DNA of 64,000 nucleotides from Acinetobacter kanungonis (GCF_009939195.1 NZ_JAACKC010000005.1:1-64000); one strand, 5' to 3'; positions 33,533 through 43,664 are shown, counted from the stretch's first letter. The notes: a model not told the origin generated them from the letters alone. Translations and numbers: made by a program.

Positions 33533-34456
33533 CTATTGCATAAATTGTTGTCTATATTGACTCGGTGTCAGGTCAAATTGCTTTTTAAAAGTTTGACTGA
33601 ACGCCGTTTCTGAAGCATAACCCACCAAATGGGCAATTTGCTGAACAGTATATTGTCCTTGTCTTAAATACTGCGATGCAATACGTAAGCGATGTTGCTG
33701 CAAATAAGCCAGCGGTGGTTCACCCACCATTTGGCTAAATAGTTGTGCGAATTTAGAACGAGACATACAACATTGTTCTGCCAGTGTTTCTACTGTCCAT
33801 GCATGTTGCGGTTGCCCATGAATGGCAGCCAAGGCATTGGACAATTCAGGATGGGATAGCGCAGATAACCAGTTGTTGCTATCACTTAATTGCAAAATAT
33901 AATCACGGACACATTCAATAAAAAAAATACTCACCAGATGATCGAGGATTTTGTCACGTCCAGGTTGGACTTGTAGGGTTTCTACGGCAAGGAACTGCAA
34001 ACCGATTTGTAGCCATTCAGGGATGGTTTGACCATTCATCTGATGCAAATGAATCGATTGGGGGAGTGCATTTAACAAAGGACGCGCCATGATGCTATCC
34101 ATATGACAGCGAATGGCCAAGATGACGGTTTGTTTGCCTTCACCCGCGCCAAATTCAATACTTTTTTCTCCTGTTTCATCAAAACGATGGGTAATATTTA
34201 AGGTACCGACCAAAGGGCTTGGGGTATTCGAGGCACTGTGACTACGACCAGAAGGAATTAACACCAGATCTCCTGCACGGACATGTACTTGCGTAGTGGC
34301 ATCCAGTTGAATCAGCGCATGCCCTGAAACCATCGCATATGCCACCATGGCACTCTGATCTTCATAATGAAAACACCAGTCGCCACGCGCTTTTAAATAC
34401 AGGTATTCGGATTTGTTGAGATGAATATCATCAAAAATTTTACTTAGAGCATCCAT
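33533..34456 (-). CDS. alkR: AraC-family regulator, AlkR-like
   Basis: 307 residues from MDALSKIFDDIHLNK, with an N-terminal cupin-type AraC ligand domain (LIQLDATTQVHVRAGDLVLIPSGRSH) and two C-terminal HTHs (VETLAEQCCMSRSKFAQLFSQM and QIAHLVGYASETAFSQTFKKQFDLTPSQYR). It is divergent from alkM, as AlkR is in A. baylyi, where it activates the alkane hydroxylase gene in response to alkanes. The alkane-sensing role is therefore inferred from position and family. It converges on lpxB with a 16-nt gap. Confidence 0.85.
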   Translation of the reverse strand: MDALSKIFDDIHLNKSEYLYLKARGDWCFHYEDQSAMVAYAMVSGHALIQLDATTQVHVRAGDLVLIPSGRSHSASNTPSPLVGTLNITHRFDETGEKSIEFGAGEGKQTVILAIRCHMDSIMARPLLNALPQSIHLHQMNGQTIPEWLQIGLQFLAVETLQVQPGRDKILDHLVSIFFIECVRDYILQLSDSNNWLSALSHPELSNALAAIHGQPQHAWTVETLAEQCCMSRSKFAQLFSQMVGEPPLAYLQQHRLRIASQYLRQGQYTVQQIAHLVGYASETAFSQTFKKQFDLTPSQYRQQFMQ

Positions 34457-34643
34457 GCTTTTTCGTTCTGTCTCATCTGTTGAAATATACAAGTATTCAG
34501 AATTTGTAATATGTGTTTATAGGACATTGTTTATCAAATTAAGCCAAAGACGATTACATAGTTTTTATGGACGTTTGCAACTTTCGCTCAAGGGCACTTT
34601 CAGAAAATATATACATAACAAGAAAAGAAGGAAAGCTTTGCAA

Positions 34644-35870
34644 ATGAATGCAACAGTAAAATTGACAGAATCAGAACTAATACAACTAATGAATACTCCA
34701 GTAAAAACAGGGTTAACTTTAGACAAAAAGCGTTATTTGTGGGCAATTAGCCCAGCTTTACCTGTTATTGGCATGGGAATTTTAGCAGGCTATCAGTTTG
34801 CGCCACGACCCTTGAAAAAAGCATTTGCACTCGGTGGACCGATATTATTGCACGTGATTATTCCAGCAATTGATGCCCTGATTGGTCATGATCAGAATAA
34901 CCCGACGGCTGAAGATGTAAAGTTGCTGGAGCAAGATCCATACTATGCGCGTTTAGTGAAAACCTTTATTCCACTGCAATATGCAGCCAATATTTATGCC
35001 TGCTACTTGGTTGGACGTAAACAAACCTCTTTGCTGGATAAAGTCCTGTTAGGCATTTCCATGGGGGCTATTAATGGCATTGCGGTAAATACTGCCCATG
35101 AGTTAAGCCATAAGTCGAATCGTATCGATCATATCTTGTCGCATCTGGCGCTAGTGCCCACTGGTTATAACCATTTTCGCATTGAGCATCCCTATGGGCA
35201 TCATAAACGTGCAGCAACCCCAGAAGATCCTGCATCCTCACGAATGGGCGAAACCTTTTATGAATTTTTACCTAGAACGGTCATTGGTTCTTTTAAATCT
35301 GCAATTGAAATTGAAAGTAATCGTTTGAAACGTAAAGGCAAAACATTCTGGTCTGTAGATAATGAGTTACTACAAGGCTGGGGCATGAGTGCCACTTTTC
35401 ATGCCAGCATGATCAAGATGTTTGGTGCGGGCATAACACCCTATTTACTTACGCAATCTTTATATGGCATTAGCCTGTTCGAGATTATTAACTATATTGA
35501 ACATTATGGATTACTGCGTCAGAAAGATGAGAATGGCAAGTATGAGCGAACCATGCCCGAGCATAGTTGGAATAACAATAATATTGTGACCAATTTGTTT
35601 TTATATCAATTGCAGCGACATTCAGATCATCATGCTTACCCAACACGGCCTTTCCAAGCACTGCGACATTTTGATGAAGCACCCGAGTTGCCAAGCGGTT
35701 ATGCCAGCATGCTTTTACCTGCAATGATTCCACCGTTATGGTTCAAAATGATGGATAAACGCGTATTTAAACATTATGGCGGTGACTTGAATAAAGCCAA
35801 CATTCATCCTAAACGTAGAGCAAAAATCTTTAAAAAATTTGGTGTACTCGACAAGTTGCTTAGCGCATAA
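34644..35870 (+). CDS. alkM: alkane 1-monooxygenase
   Basis: 408 residues, the length I recall for Acinetobacter AlkM. The membrane diiron His boxes are present: NTAHELSHK, EHPYGHHKR and LQRHSDHHAYP, plus NYIEHYGLLR typical of AlkB. Several membrane helices precede and separate them. It hydroxylates medium- to long-chain n-alkanes at the terminal carbon with rubredoxin as electron donor; rubredoxin genes are not in this window. The ATG at 34644 has AAGGA upstream; the open frame upstream to 34455 has no support. Confidence 0.94.
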   Translation: MNATVKLTESELIQLMNTPVKTGLTLDKKRYLWAISPALPVIGMGILAGYQFAPRPLKKAFALGGPILLHVIIPAIDALIGHDQNNPTAEDVKLLEQDPYYARLVKTFIPLQYAANIYACYLVGRKQTSLLDKVLLGISMGAINGIAVNTAHELSHKSNRIDHILSHLALVPTGYNHFRIEHPYGHHKRAATPEDPASSRMGETFYEFLPRTVIGSFKSAIEIESNRLKRKGKTFWSVDNELLQGWGMSATFHASMIKMFGAGITPYLLTQSLYGISLFEIINYIEHYGLLRQKDENGKYERTMPEHSWNNNNIVTNLFLYQLQRHSDHHAYPTRPFQALRHFDEAPELPSGYASMLLPAMIPPLWFKMMDKRVFKHYGGDLNKANIHPKRRAKIFKKFGVLDKLLSA

Positions 35871-35903
35871 CAGTTGAATGCAATTAAAAAAACATCCCAA
35901 TAG

Positions 35904-35937
35904 ATGACATCAATTACTCTGAATTGATGTCATTTTC
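35904..35937 (+). terminator. terminator after alkM
   Basis: ATGACATCAATT-ACTCTG-AATTGATGTCAT followed by TTTT, 33 nt after the stop. Confidence 0.85.
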
Positions 35938-35945
35938 TTTGTTTT

Positions 35946-36431
35946 CTAAAGGATTTTTTCCATCCAAATTTCACAGGCATGGCTATGACCTGTGTGACCT
36001 TTGGGTTCTGCTAAATGTTGAAAGCCTAACTTTTCATAAAGTTTGACCGCTTGCCATAGCGATGCAGTGGTTTCCAAATAACAGGCACGATAGCCTTGTG
36101 CTAATGTGAAGCTAAAACATTGCTCTAAAATATGTTTGGCAAAGCCTAAACCTCGAATTTCAGGTAAAAAGTACATTTTTTGAATTTCAAATGTTTCAGC
36201 ATCGCCAGTGAGTGGTGACAGCCCGCCGCCACCTAAAATTTCACCATATGCATTTTCAATGACCCAATAGTGCGCATTTGGTTGATGATAGACCTGATAT
36301 AAATTATCTAGGATAGGATCGGCAACGGCAAAGCCAGATTCTGCTGCGAGTCCAAACTCTTTAGATACTTCACGGATGATTTGGGCAATTGCAGCATTGT
36401 CTTTTTCTTGGAGGGAGCGGATGTGAAACAT
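35946..36431 (-). CDS. GNAT N-acetyltransferase
   Basis: A 161-residue GNAT protein with the acetyl-CoA loop region EIQKMYFLPEIRGLGFAKHILE and the late LYEKLGF. The substrate is unknown. The frame starts at ATG 36431 within a short spacer, after the hairpin that ends the acyl-CoA dehydrogenase pair. Confidence 0.85.
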   Translation of the reverse strand: MFHIRSLQEKDNAAIAQIIREVSKEFGLAAESGFAVADPILDNLYQVYHQPNAHYWVIENAYGEILGGGGLSPLTGDAETFEIQKMYFLPEIRGLGFAKHILEQCFSFTLAQGYRACYLETTASLWQAVKLYEKLGFQHLAEPKGHTGHSHACEIWMEKIL

Positions 36432-36449
36432 AAGTGTACGTAAGTTTTT

Positions 36450-36485
36450 AAACGATGGATTGTTATAGCAAATAATCCATCGTTT
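36450..36485 (-). terminator. probable terminator of acyl-CoA dehydrogenase pair
   Basis: The 12-bp perfect stem AAACGATGGATT / AATCCATCGTTT has a 12-nt loop and a weak T/A-rich tail on the minus strand, 31 nt after the stop of the downstream acyl-CoA dehydrogenase. The poor T-run makes termination less sure. Confidence 0.6.
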
Positions 36486-36516
36486 GTAAGACAGTTTTAT
36501 ATAGGCAGTATCAACG

Positions 36517-37716
36517 TTATTTTAGTTCACTCGAACTTTTGCCCAATTCACGTCGGGCAATAATCAGTTGCTGGATTTGCTGTGTACCTTCAAAAATATC
36601 GAGAATTTTAGAATCACGCGCCCATTTTTCTAATAGTTCAGTCTCGTTATAGCCCACCGAAGCCGCTAACTCGACACATTTTAAGGTAATTTCGTTGCCA
36701 ACGCGTCCTGCTTTGGCTTTTGCAATGGATGCTTCTTTAGAGTTTGGCTTTTTGTTGTCTGCCATCCATGTTGCTTTTAACATGAGTAACCGAGCGGCTT
36801 CCCATTCTGCTTCCATTTTATAAATTTGCGCGGCAAGGTTAGAACACTGTAAATATGGAGTTGCATAGTTTGAATCCAGCTCTCGATGAAAGATTTCCTT
36901 GATACGTTCCAGTGAAGCTTTGGCACAACCAATCGCCATTGCAGCAACCAAGGGGCGTGTGTTGTCAAAGGTTTCCATCACGCCTGCAAAGCCTTTGGCA
37001 ACATCAATCTCTGCATGACCTAACAGGTTTTTCGCAGGAACTCGGCATTGATTAAAACGGATAACCGCTGTATCCGAGGCTTTAATGCCAAGTTTATGCT
37101 CTAATCGTTCCACGGTCATACCTGCTGTGCCTTTGGGTACGACAAAAGACTTAATTGCGGCTCGACCAAGTTTTTTATCAAGCGTCGCCCAGACCACAAC
37201 AGAATCTGCACGTTCGCCCGAAGTGACAAATATTTTTTCACCATTCAGAATATAGTCATCGCCATCTTGAGTGGCGGTAGTGCGAATAGCTGCAGAATCC
37301 GAGCCACAATTGGGTTCGGTAATTGCCATGGCAGCCCAAGTTCCTTGGAAACGTGTTAATTGTTCATCATTGGCAACAGCAGCAATGGCCGAATTACCCA
37401 GCCCTTGGCGTGGCATAGATAGCAGTAGTCCAGTGTCGCCATAACACATTTCCACAATGCCTAATGCCGTCGACATATTTACGCCATTTTTATTGTGCTT
37501 GTCCTGCGTGCCGCGTTTACCCACCGCAGCACCTGCATTTATGCCTTCACCACCATCATTCATGCCATCCAGTAATGAAGCCAGCATGTCCAGTTCTTTC
37601 GGATAGGCATGTTCGGCTTTGTCGTATTTACGCGAGATGGGGCGCAGTACATTTAGTGCAACTTCATGGGCTTGATCAAGCAGGATTTTAAATTTTTTAG
37701 GGTTTTGTAAATTCAT
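36517..37716 (-). CDS. acyl-CoA dehydrogenase
   Basis: A 399-residue flavoprotein of the acyl-CoA dehydrogenase fold. The flavin/substrate region is MAITEPNCGSDSAAIRTTA, the NGEKIFVTSGERAD block follows, and the C-terminal WARDSKILDIFEGTQQIQQLIIARREL is typical. It oxidises acyl-CoA to 2-enoyl-CoA. It is the second gene of a pair 26 nt after the other dehydrogenase, near alkM, so medium/long-chain acyl-CoA is a reasonable guess for the substrate. Confidence 0.9.
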   Translation of the reverse strand: MNLQNPKKFKILLDQAHEVALNVLRPISRKYDKAEHAYPKELDMLASLLDGMNDGGEGINAGAAVGKRGTQDKHNKNGVNMSTALGIVEMCYGDTGLLLSMPRQGLGNSAIAAVANDEQLTRFQGTWAAMAITEPNCGSDSAAIRTTATQDGDDYILNGEKIFVTSGERADSVVVWATLDKKLGRAAIKSFVVPKGTAGMTVERLEHKLGIKASDTAVIRFNQCRVPAKNLLGHAEIDVAKGFAGVMETFDNTRPLVAAMAIGCAKASLERIKEIFHRELDSNYATPYLQCSNLAAQIYKMEAEWEAARLLMLKATWMADNKKPNSKEASIAKAKAGRVGNEITLKCVELAASVGYNETELLEKWARDSKILDIFEGTQQIQQLIIARRELGKSSSELK

Positions 37717-37742
37717 TGGAAATAGACCTTTATTTTATTGTT

Positions 37743-39038
37743 TTAAGCATGTAAGCCTGAATGTAAGATGGCGGTAGCACGCAAATCACGATACCAACGT
37801 TCAACAGGATGTTCTTTGGTAAAGCCGTGACCACCCAGAATTTGTACACCGTCTGTGCCTATTTTCATGGATTTTTCAGCACACAGTAGGCGTGCCAAAT
37901 AAGCTTCACGGTGAAAAGGTTGACCTGCTTCCGTCAAACTCGCAGCATTCAGTATCAACATCCGCATGGCATCAATTTCTATTGCCATGTCTGCAATCAT
38001 GAATGCTACGCTTTGACGATGCGAAATCGGTTCACCAAAAGCCATCCGATCATTGGCATAGCGAATACAATAGGCTTTAACCGCTTCACAGGTGCCTACC
38101 GCCATGGCACACCACATAAGATTCCCCAAGTCTAGAAAAGCACTGTAGTCAAAGTCTTCATCGCCTAGACGTTCTGCAGGCGTATTTTGAAATTGTAAAG
38201 TCATGGTTTCTGTGGCTTTTAAGCCCATGGCTGGACTTTTTTGCGCAGTAATCGAAGAATCACGTTTAACCAAAAATACATCGGGTAGACCTTGAAACTC
38301 AGCACTAACCAGAAACAGATCGGCAGTTTCGCCAAGCATCACCAGTGTTTTTTCACCATTTAAAAGGTAGTGACCATTTATGAGCTGGGCTTTGGTTTTA
38401 AGCTGCATGGGATTAAATGCAGGCGTATTTTCCTGTACCGCAAAACTGGCACGAATATCACTGTCTGCAGCAAAAGCAGATAAATACTGGTCCTGAACTG
38501 GCTCGGAACCCCATTGGGTAATGGCATTAATCACACTAAAGGTCGAAAGCATTCCTGCGGTTAGGCTGAAATCACCTTGGGCTAAGTGCTCTGCAATCAA
38601 AATATGGCTGATGATGTCTTTTTCACTGGCGACACCGCCAAAAGATTCGGGTAATGCATAATAATTTAAACCCAATTCATTTATATCCATCCAAAGTTGC
38701 TGTGGAAATTGCTCGTCATGATCGGCTTGATGGGCAAGCGGGTAGAGAACTTCGGTTGCAAATTGACGCATGGCATCGCAAGTCATCTGTTGTTCTTCAG
38801 TTAAACTCAGATCAAATAATGATTTGCTTTGATTGGGTAAGCGTTGCTTTGAATGTGCATCCGTGGCTTTAAATAGTTTTTGGGTTTTACTTAAGGTTTT
38901 AAAACTGGTTTTAGAACCTTGATATAAAGATTTTTCCACAAATTTTCTGAGCTTGAGCTGATCAAGCACATCGCTGCCTGCAATTTTTGTAATCAGTGAT
39001 AAGCCTAGTCCTTGTGCCTTATTGACCATATTTGTCAT
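37743..39038 (-). CDS. acyl-CoA dehydrogenase
   Basis: A 431-residue acyl-CoA dehydrogenase with an N-terminal extension of about 70 residues (NKAQGLGLSLITKIAGSDVLDQ) before the usual fold, SFAVQENTPAFNPMQLKTKA near the flavin site, HYLLNGEKTLV, and C-terminal VQILGGHGFTKEHPVERWYRDLRATAI. This extended form is common beside a second dehydrogenase. The pair forms an operon on the minus strand. Confidence 0.9.
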   Translation of the reverse strand: MTNMVNKAQGLGLSLITKIAGSDVLDQLKLRKFVEKSLYQGSKTSFKTLSKTQKLFKATDAHSKQRLPNQSKSLFDLSLTEEQQMTCDAMRQFATEVLYPLAHQADHDEQFPQQLWMDINELGLNYYALPESFGGVASEKDIISHILIAEHLAQGDFSLTAGMLSTFSVINAITQWGSEPVQDQYLSAFAADSDIRASFAVQENTPAFNPMQLKTKAQLINGHYLLNGEKTLVMLGETADLFLVSAEFQGLPDVFLVKRDSSITAQKSPAMGLKATETMTLQFQNTPAERLGDEDFDYSAFLDLGNLMWCAMAVGTCEAVKAYCIRYANDRMAFGEPISHRQSVAFMIADMAIEIDAMRMLILNAASLTEAGQPFHREAYLARLLCAEKSMKIGTDGVQILGGHGFTKEHPVERWYRDLRATAILHSGLHA

Positions 39039-39223
39039 TATTTTCGTTCCATATGAGCTTTATTGCTATTTTAATGCTGACATGGCGGTAACTAAAAAAC
39101 TATGTCATTGTTGACATGCTAGATTGTCAAAGATAAACGGTAATTGGTGTGGTAAAATTGTAATAATTATTTAATTTATATAAATATTTTAAAATTGGAT
39201 TATAGCTAAAAAGATAGGGGATT

Positions 39224-39253
39224 GACTAGAATGACAATCGTGCCATTCTAGTC
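39224..39253 (-). terminator. possible terminator after ABC1 kinase gene
   Basis: A perfect 10-bp stem GACTAGAATG / CATTCTAGTC with a 10-nt loop lies 8 nt after the stop of the ABC1 gene. No strong T-run follows, so the role is uncertain. Confidence 0.5.
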
Positions 39254-39261
39254 TGGGTCAT

Positions 39262-40635
39262 TTAAATGAAAGTTTTAATCATGTCACGGACATTGGTTTT
39301 GGCGTCAATCACGGTCATGAAGGTATAGGCACCAATAAATTTACGGCTAATAAACATAAATTCTTTAGGCGGTACACTGAAATAACGTGAAGCCATTGAT
39401 TTAGACGCTTGCTGCATGACGCGGCTATGTAATTGGCTTTTTTTCCAGTCATAGCGGTATTGCTCGTCCATGACGCCAGCAGGCAATTCTTTGTTGTTCG
39501 CAGGACAGCTAAAAGCTTCAGTTGCCAATAAAAAGACTTTAGCCATATCAGGTTTGATACTTTGCGGAATTGAGTCGAAGAACTCATAACCTGTCATGGC
39601 ATTAACCATGGACTGCGGATCATGCTGATAGCCTGCATGAATGAGATTACGCGCAACTTTTAACAGGTGCTGGTCAAATTGACGAATTGCACCGAAGTCT
39701 AGTAGTACGATTTGATCAGGTTGCTGCTCACCATCACCCAAACGAACTAAGTAGTTGCCAAAGTTCGGATCGGTCTGCATTTCGCCCCATTCAAAAATCT
39801 CACGAACGGCAATTTCTAAAGAGGCTTCGCCCAACAGATTACGACGGGTTTGTGGTAAAGAAAGCATGACTGGGCTGTTAATTGGCACACCACGTTCGAA
39901 GGTCATGCAAAGAATCTGGTCGGTACAGAACTCATCCATAATTTCTGGCACGATATAACGTGGGTCATCTTTTAAACGCTCAGCAAAACGACGCGTCGTT
40001 GCGGCTTCAATGTCATAATTCACTTCACGGTGCATCATGTCGCGAACTTCTTCAAACCACTGATCAAATTCACGGGTTTGCGGCACCATACGCGTCAGTT
40101 TTAGCATGTTTTTAAACAGACTCATATCTGAGTCAATCGCATCTGCAACGCCAGGGTATTGAATTTTCAGGACTAGTTCTAAACCATCAGACTTACGTGT
40201 GGCGCGGTGCACTTGCGCGAGGGATGCCGTGCCTAAAGGCTCATGATCAATGGTCAGTTCATGCAGCTTATCGCCCAACTGTTGTTCTAGGTGCTGCTTA
40301 ATTGCAGGCCAAGCAAGTGCAACAGTTTGGTTGTTTAAAGTATTGAGTGCTTGGGTAATTTCCTCAGGGAGAAAATGTTCGCCATACAGCGCCATCATTT
40401 GCCCAATTTTCACAATTGAGCCTTTGAGCTTGCCAATCTCGGCCACAAGATAGTTGGCCTGTTCTTTCATGGCTTGCTTACGTTTTTTTTCTTTTTCAGC
40501 TTCGCTAGAAAACATTGACGTCGCATTGGAGGCTGCCCAACGTGTACCAGCCAGTAAGGATGCTTTAGCGATAGATAAGCGACGATCCATAGAGGAGGTT
40601 TTAAGTTGTTTGAGCTTATCGTTCTGATCTGACAT
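39262..40635 (-). CDS. ABC1/UbiB-family atypical kinase
   Basis: A 457-residue protein of the AarF/ABC1 family. KxGQ-type motif KIGQMMALYGEHFLPEEI near the N-terminus, EPLGTASLAQVHRAT, LVLKIQYPGV, NYDIEAATTRRFAERL, and LLDFGAIRQF (Asp of the metal site) are seen. Related proteins support ubiquinone synthesis and lipid homeostasis, sometimes as ATPases rather than kinases. The precise target is unknown. It is followed by a hairpin. Confidence 0.88.
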   Translation of the reverse strand: MSDQNDKLKQLKTSSMDRRLSIAKASLLAGTRWAASNATSMFSSEAEKEKKRKQAMKEQANYLVAEIGKLKGSIVKIGQMMALYGEHFLPEEITQALNTLNNQTVALAWPAIKQHLEQQLGDKLHELTIDHEPLGTASLAQVHRATRKSDGLELVLKIQYPGVADAIDSDMSLFKNMLKLTRMVPQTREFDQWFEEVRDMMHREVNYDIEAATTRRFAERLKDDPRYIVPEIMDEFCTDQILCMTFERGVPINSPVMLSLPQTRRNLLGEASLEIAVREIFEWGEMQTDPNFGNYLVRLGDGEQQPDQIVLLDFGAIRQFDQHLLKVARNLIHAGYQHDPQSMVNAMTGYEFFDSIPQSIKPDMAKVFLLATEAFSCPANNKELPAGVMDEQYRYDWKKSQLHSRVMQQASKSMASRYFSVPPKEFMFISRKFIGAYTFMTVIDAKTNVRDMIKTFI

Positions 40636-40782
40636 TCAATGCAATCCTTAATCAGCAATTCACAGAAAAGTTAATTGTAACGGATATTAACGTGTCTTCA
40701 CGTATTAAAAAAGTTTAACTTGCTGAATGACACCGTTTTTTTGGTTCTACATGAAAATTATGTACAAATCAGAAGATGCGGT

Positions 40783-41142
40783 TTACATATGAAATTTAAT
40801 TTTCAGAGTTTCCTTGTTGGACAGCTGTACTTTATGGCTTTGTATGTAGTCCGTAATCATGGCGTGGACACTGCTATGGCTAAAGCCGTGTGCATAACCT
40901 TTGACAATGACAATACTAGGCAAACAAAAAAATAAATATTTTGCGTCGTCTAGGGTCGGGTTGCTGTAGATGTGTTGTTCAGATAATTGCTGTATTAAAA
41001 ATAACTTTTCGGATTGAATCTCTGAAGATTCGTTATTCCAATAATTCTGGCGCATAGCCATCAGGTTGTTATGTTTGTAACTCATAGCGAGAAGAAGAGT
41101 AAATAATGCCTTATATATAAGATGCGAACATGTCAGTTTCAA
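40783..41142 (-). CDS. small protein of unknown function
   Basis: A minus-strand frame of up to 119 residues in the gap between the ABC1 gene and prmB. The central part, LSEQHIYSNPTLDDAKYLFF ... CLPSIVIVKGYAHGFSHSSVHAMIT, has a protein-like composition with no recognisable domain. The outermost start is TTG at 41142; ATG codons at 41085 and 41061 are alternatives, and none has a clear Shine-Dalgarno. It may be a real small Acinetobacter protein, with moderate doubt. Confidence 0.45.
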   Translation of the reverse strand: MKLTCSHLIYKALFTLLLAMSYKHNNLMAMRQNYWNNESSEIQSEKLFLIQQLSEQHIYSNPTLDDAKYLFFCLPSIVIVKGYAHGFSHSSVHAMITDYIQSHKVQLSNKETLKIKFHM

Positions 41143-41367
41143 GTTGCTTTTTTAGAGAATAGTGGATGTTTTGTATCTTTATATTTGAGCTTGCTCAATC
41201 TAGGATCATTTCGTTGAATGGGGTATGGACTAGAAAATTTGTATTCAATTGCATGTGACTGAAAAATGGAATGAAATACAGGAGAAACAAAGTTAAGCAT
41301 TATAAAATCAGGCAAAACAAGGTATCATAAGCCGTTTTTATGATTCTGAACTTTGGAGACGCCTTAA

Positions 41368-42378
41368 GTGGATCGACCGACTATTAGCCCTGAATATTTA
41401 CAGGAAGCCGCTGAAACGCTTACCACGATTCGTGATTTTATCCGTTTTGGGGTGACAGCATTACGTCAATACGATGCACATTTAGGTCAAGGTACAGAAG
41501 ACTTTTTTGCTGAAAGTTCAGCGCTGGTGTTACAGACGTTGTCATTGGACTGGAATGCAGACTCAGAAATTCTAGATGCAAAATTATTGGCCAGTGAAAA
41601 GGCTGAATTTCTTCAGTTGCTTGAACGCCGTATCAATGAAAAAGTTCCAACGTCATATCTATTGAACTTGGCTTACTTCTTTAATAAGCCATTTTATGTC
41701 GATGAACGTGTACTTATTCCGCGTTCGCCAATTGCTGAATTGATTGAAAACCGTTTTGCACCGTACTGTTTAGATGAAAATGGTGAAATGCGTGCAGCGG
41801 ACAATAATCTTCCAGCCAATACGCAACCTAAAACACCACAACGCATTTTAGATATGTGTACCGGTTCAGGTTGTATCGCGATTGCTTTGGCCTATGCTTT
41901 CCCAGATTCTGAAGTTGATGCGACGGATATTTCTAAAGAAGCTTTGGAAGTGGCGTCAATCAACACTGAACATCACAACATGCAATATCAAGTTGCCTTG
42001 TTAGAGTCAGATTTATTCTCAAAAATTCCTGCTGAAAACCAGTACGACTTAATCGTATCGAATCCGCCGTATGTCGATGCGGAAGATATGGCTGACTTGC
42101 CTGATGAATTCCGTCATGAGCCAGAATTGGCGTTGGCTGCGGGTCAAGATGGTTTAGACTTAGTCCGTAAAATGCTGGCTCAAGCGACAGACTACTTAAC
42201 TGAAGATGGTTTGATTGTCATTGAAGTGGGTAATTCTGAATGGGCTATGAAACAAAACTTTAATACCATTGATTTCCACTGGTTGAAATTCCAAAAAGGT
42301 GGTTCAGGCATCTTTGCTTTAACAGCTGCACAATGCCGTCAATTCCGTGATTTATTCATTCAATCTGTTCAAGCATAA
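41368..42378 (+). CDS. prmB: protein-(glutamine-N5) methyltransferase, ribosomal protein uL3-specific
   Basis: A 336-residue SAM-dependent methyltransferase with LIPRSPIAELIENRF, the SAM motif DMCTGSGCIAIALAYAFP, and the catalytic NPPY in YDLIVSNPPYVDAEDM. NPPYVD with the RSPI motif fits the PrmB (ribosomal protein L3) type better than PrmC. The frame begins at GTG with TGGAG upstream. It lies 12 nt before aroC and is probably co-transcribed. Confidence 0.94.
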   Translation: MDRPTISPEYLQEAAETLTTIRDFIRFGVTALRQYDAHLGQGTEDFFAESSALVLQTLSLDWNADSEILDAKLLASEKAEFLQLLERRINEKVPTSYLLNLAYFFNKPFYVDERVLIPRSPIAELIENRFAPYCLDENGEMRAADNNLPANTQPKTPQRILDMCTGSGCIAIALAYAFPDSEVDATDISKEALEVASINTEHHNMQYQVALLESDLFSKIPAENQYDLIVSNPPYVDAEDMADLPDEFRHEPELALAAGQDGLDLVRKMLAQATDYLTEDGLIVIEVGNSEWAMKQNFNTIDFHWLKFQKGGSGIFALTAAQCRQFRDLFIQSVQA

Positions 42379-42390
42379 GGAGTCGTGAAC

Positions 42391-43485
42391 ATGGCAGGTA
42401 ATAGTATTGGACAACTCTTCCGTGTAACGACCTGTGGTGAATCTCATGGTGTAGGCTTGATGGCGATTGTGGATGGTGTACCGCCAGGACTTGAGCTTTC
42501 AGCAGAAGATTTACAAAAAGATTTAGATCGCCGTAAACCGGGGACTTCAAAGTTCGCAACCCAGCGTAAAGAACCAGATGAAGTTGAAATTATTTCAGGG
42601 GTTTTTGAAGGCAAAACTACGGGTACGCCAATCGGTTTGTTAATTCGCAATACAGACCAAAAATCGAAGGATTATGGCAATATTGCGCAGACTTTCCGTC
42701 CGAGTCATGCGGATTATACCTACACACAAAAGTACGGCTTCCGTGACTATCGTGGTGGCGGGCGTTCAAGTGCGCGTGAAACCGCAATGCGTGTAGCTGC
42801 AGGTGCCATTGCAAAGAAATATCTAGCGGAAAAATTCGGTATTTTGATTCGTGGTCACGTCACCCAAATTGGTACTGAAAAAGCAGAAAAGTTAGATTGG
42901 AATGAAGTTCCGAATAACCCATTTTTCTGTGGGGATGTCGATGCAGTGTCACGTTTTGAAGCTTTAGTTACTTCATTGCGTGAACAAGGTACCAGTTGCG
43001 GTGCTAAATTGGAAATTTTGGCTGAGAACGTGCCAGTAGGTTGGGGCGAGCCAGTTTTTGACCGTTTAGATGCCGATATTGCACATGCCATGATGTCCAT
43101 TAATGCCGTAAAAGGTGTAGAAATTGGCGATGGTTTTGCAGTTGCGGAACAGTTTGGTCATGAGACTCGTGATGAGTTGACTACCGATGGTTTCTTGGCA
43201 AATCATGCTGGTGGTATTTTAGGTGGTATTTCTAGTGGTCAAACCATTCGTGTTGCTATTGCACTCAAACCGACTGCAAGTATTACCACACCTGGTAAAA
43301 CCATTAATATCGATCGTGAAAACACAGATGTACTGACCAAAGGTCGTCATGATCCATGTGTTGGTGTACGCGCTACGCCAATCGCAGAAGCAATGTTTGC
43401 AATCGTGTTGATGGATCATTTCATGCGTCACCGTGCGCAAAATGCCGATGTGGTTGCGCCATTTGCGCCGATTGAACCGAAATAA
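42391..43485 (+). CDS. aroC: chorismate synthase
   Basis: 364 residues from [20 protein letters not shown], the first signature of chorismate synthases. [53 protein letters not shown], and the C-terminal [17 protein letters not shown] blocks are also present. It removes phosphate from EPSP using reduced FMN. AAGGAG lies 8 nt before this ATG; a frame two codons longer is not needed. Confidence 0.97.
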   Translation: MAGNSIGQLFRVTTCGESHGVGLMAIVDGVPPGLELSAEDLQKDLDRRKPGTSKFATQRKEPDEVEIISGVFEGKTTGTPIGLLIRNTDQKSKDYGNIAQTFRPSHADYTYTQKYGFRDYRGGGRSSARETAMRVAAGAIAKKYLAEKFGILIRGHVTQIGTEKAEKLDWNEVPNNPFFCGDVDAVSRFEALVTSLREQGTSCGAKLEILAENVPVGWGEPVFDRLDADIAHAMMSINAVKGVEIGDGFAVAEQFGHETRDELTTDGFLANHAGGILGGISSGQTIRVAIALKPTASITTPGKTINIDRENTDVLTKGRHDPCVGVRATPIAEAMFAIVLMDHFMRHRAQNADVVAPFAPIEPK

Positions 43486-43497
43486 GGATCTAAAAAA

Positions 43498-43524
43498 ACC
43501 AGTTCTGAGGAGCTGGTTTTTTTT
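43498..43524 (+). terminator. terminator after aroC
   Basis: ACCAGTTC / GAGCTGGT stem (one G-U pair) with TGAG loop and eight T residues, 12 nt after the stop. Confidence 0.85.
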
Positions 43525-43664
43525 ATGGGTTTTATAAAATAGCCTAAGCTTATTCGTCATTGGCATTTTTAATTCTAGGTGGCTTAACTCAATCAAAATG
43601 ATATTTGTCGAATAAAATTAAGCAGACTCATTTTAATAAAATAGAAATATAACAGAGGGTATGC

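Noticed and set aside
34455..34643. Upstream extension of AlkM
   Set aside because: It would overlap the start of the divergent alkR gene, lacks a ribosome site and exceeds the family length of about 408 residues.
42356..43100. Minus-strand frames antisense to aroC
   Set aside because: They are shadows of a strong chorismate synthase frame and have no recognisable protein features.
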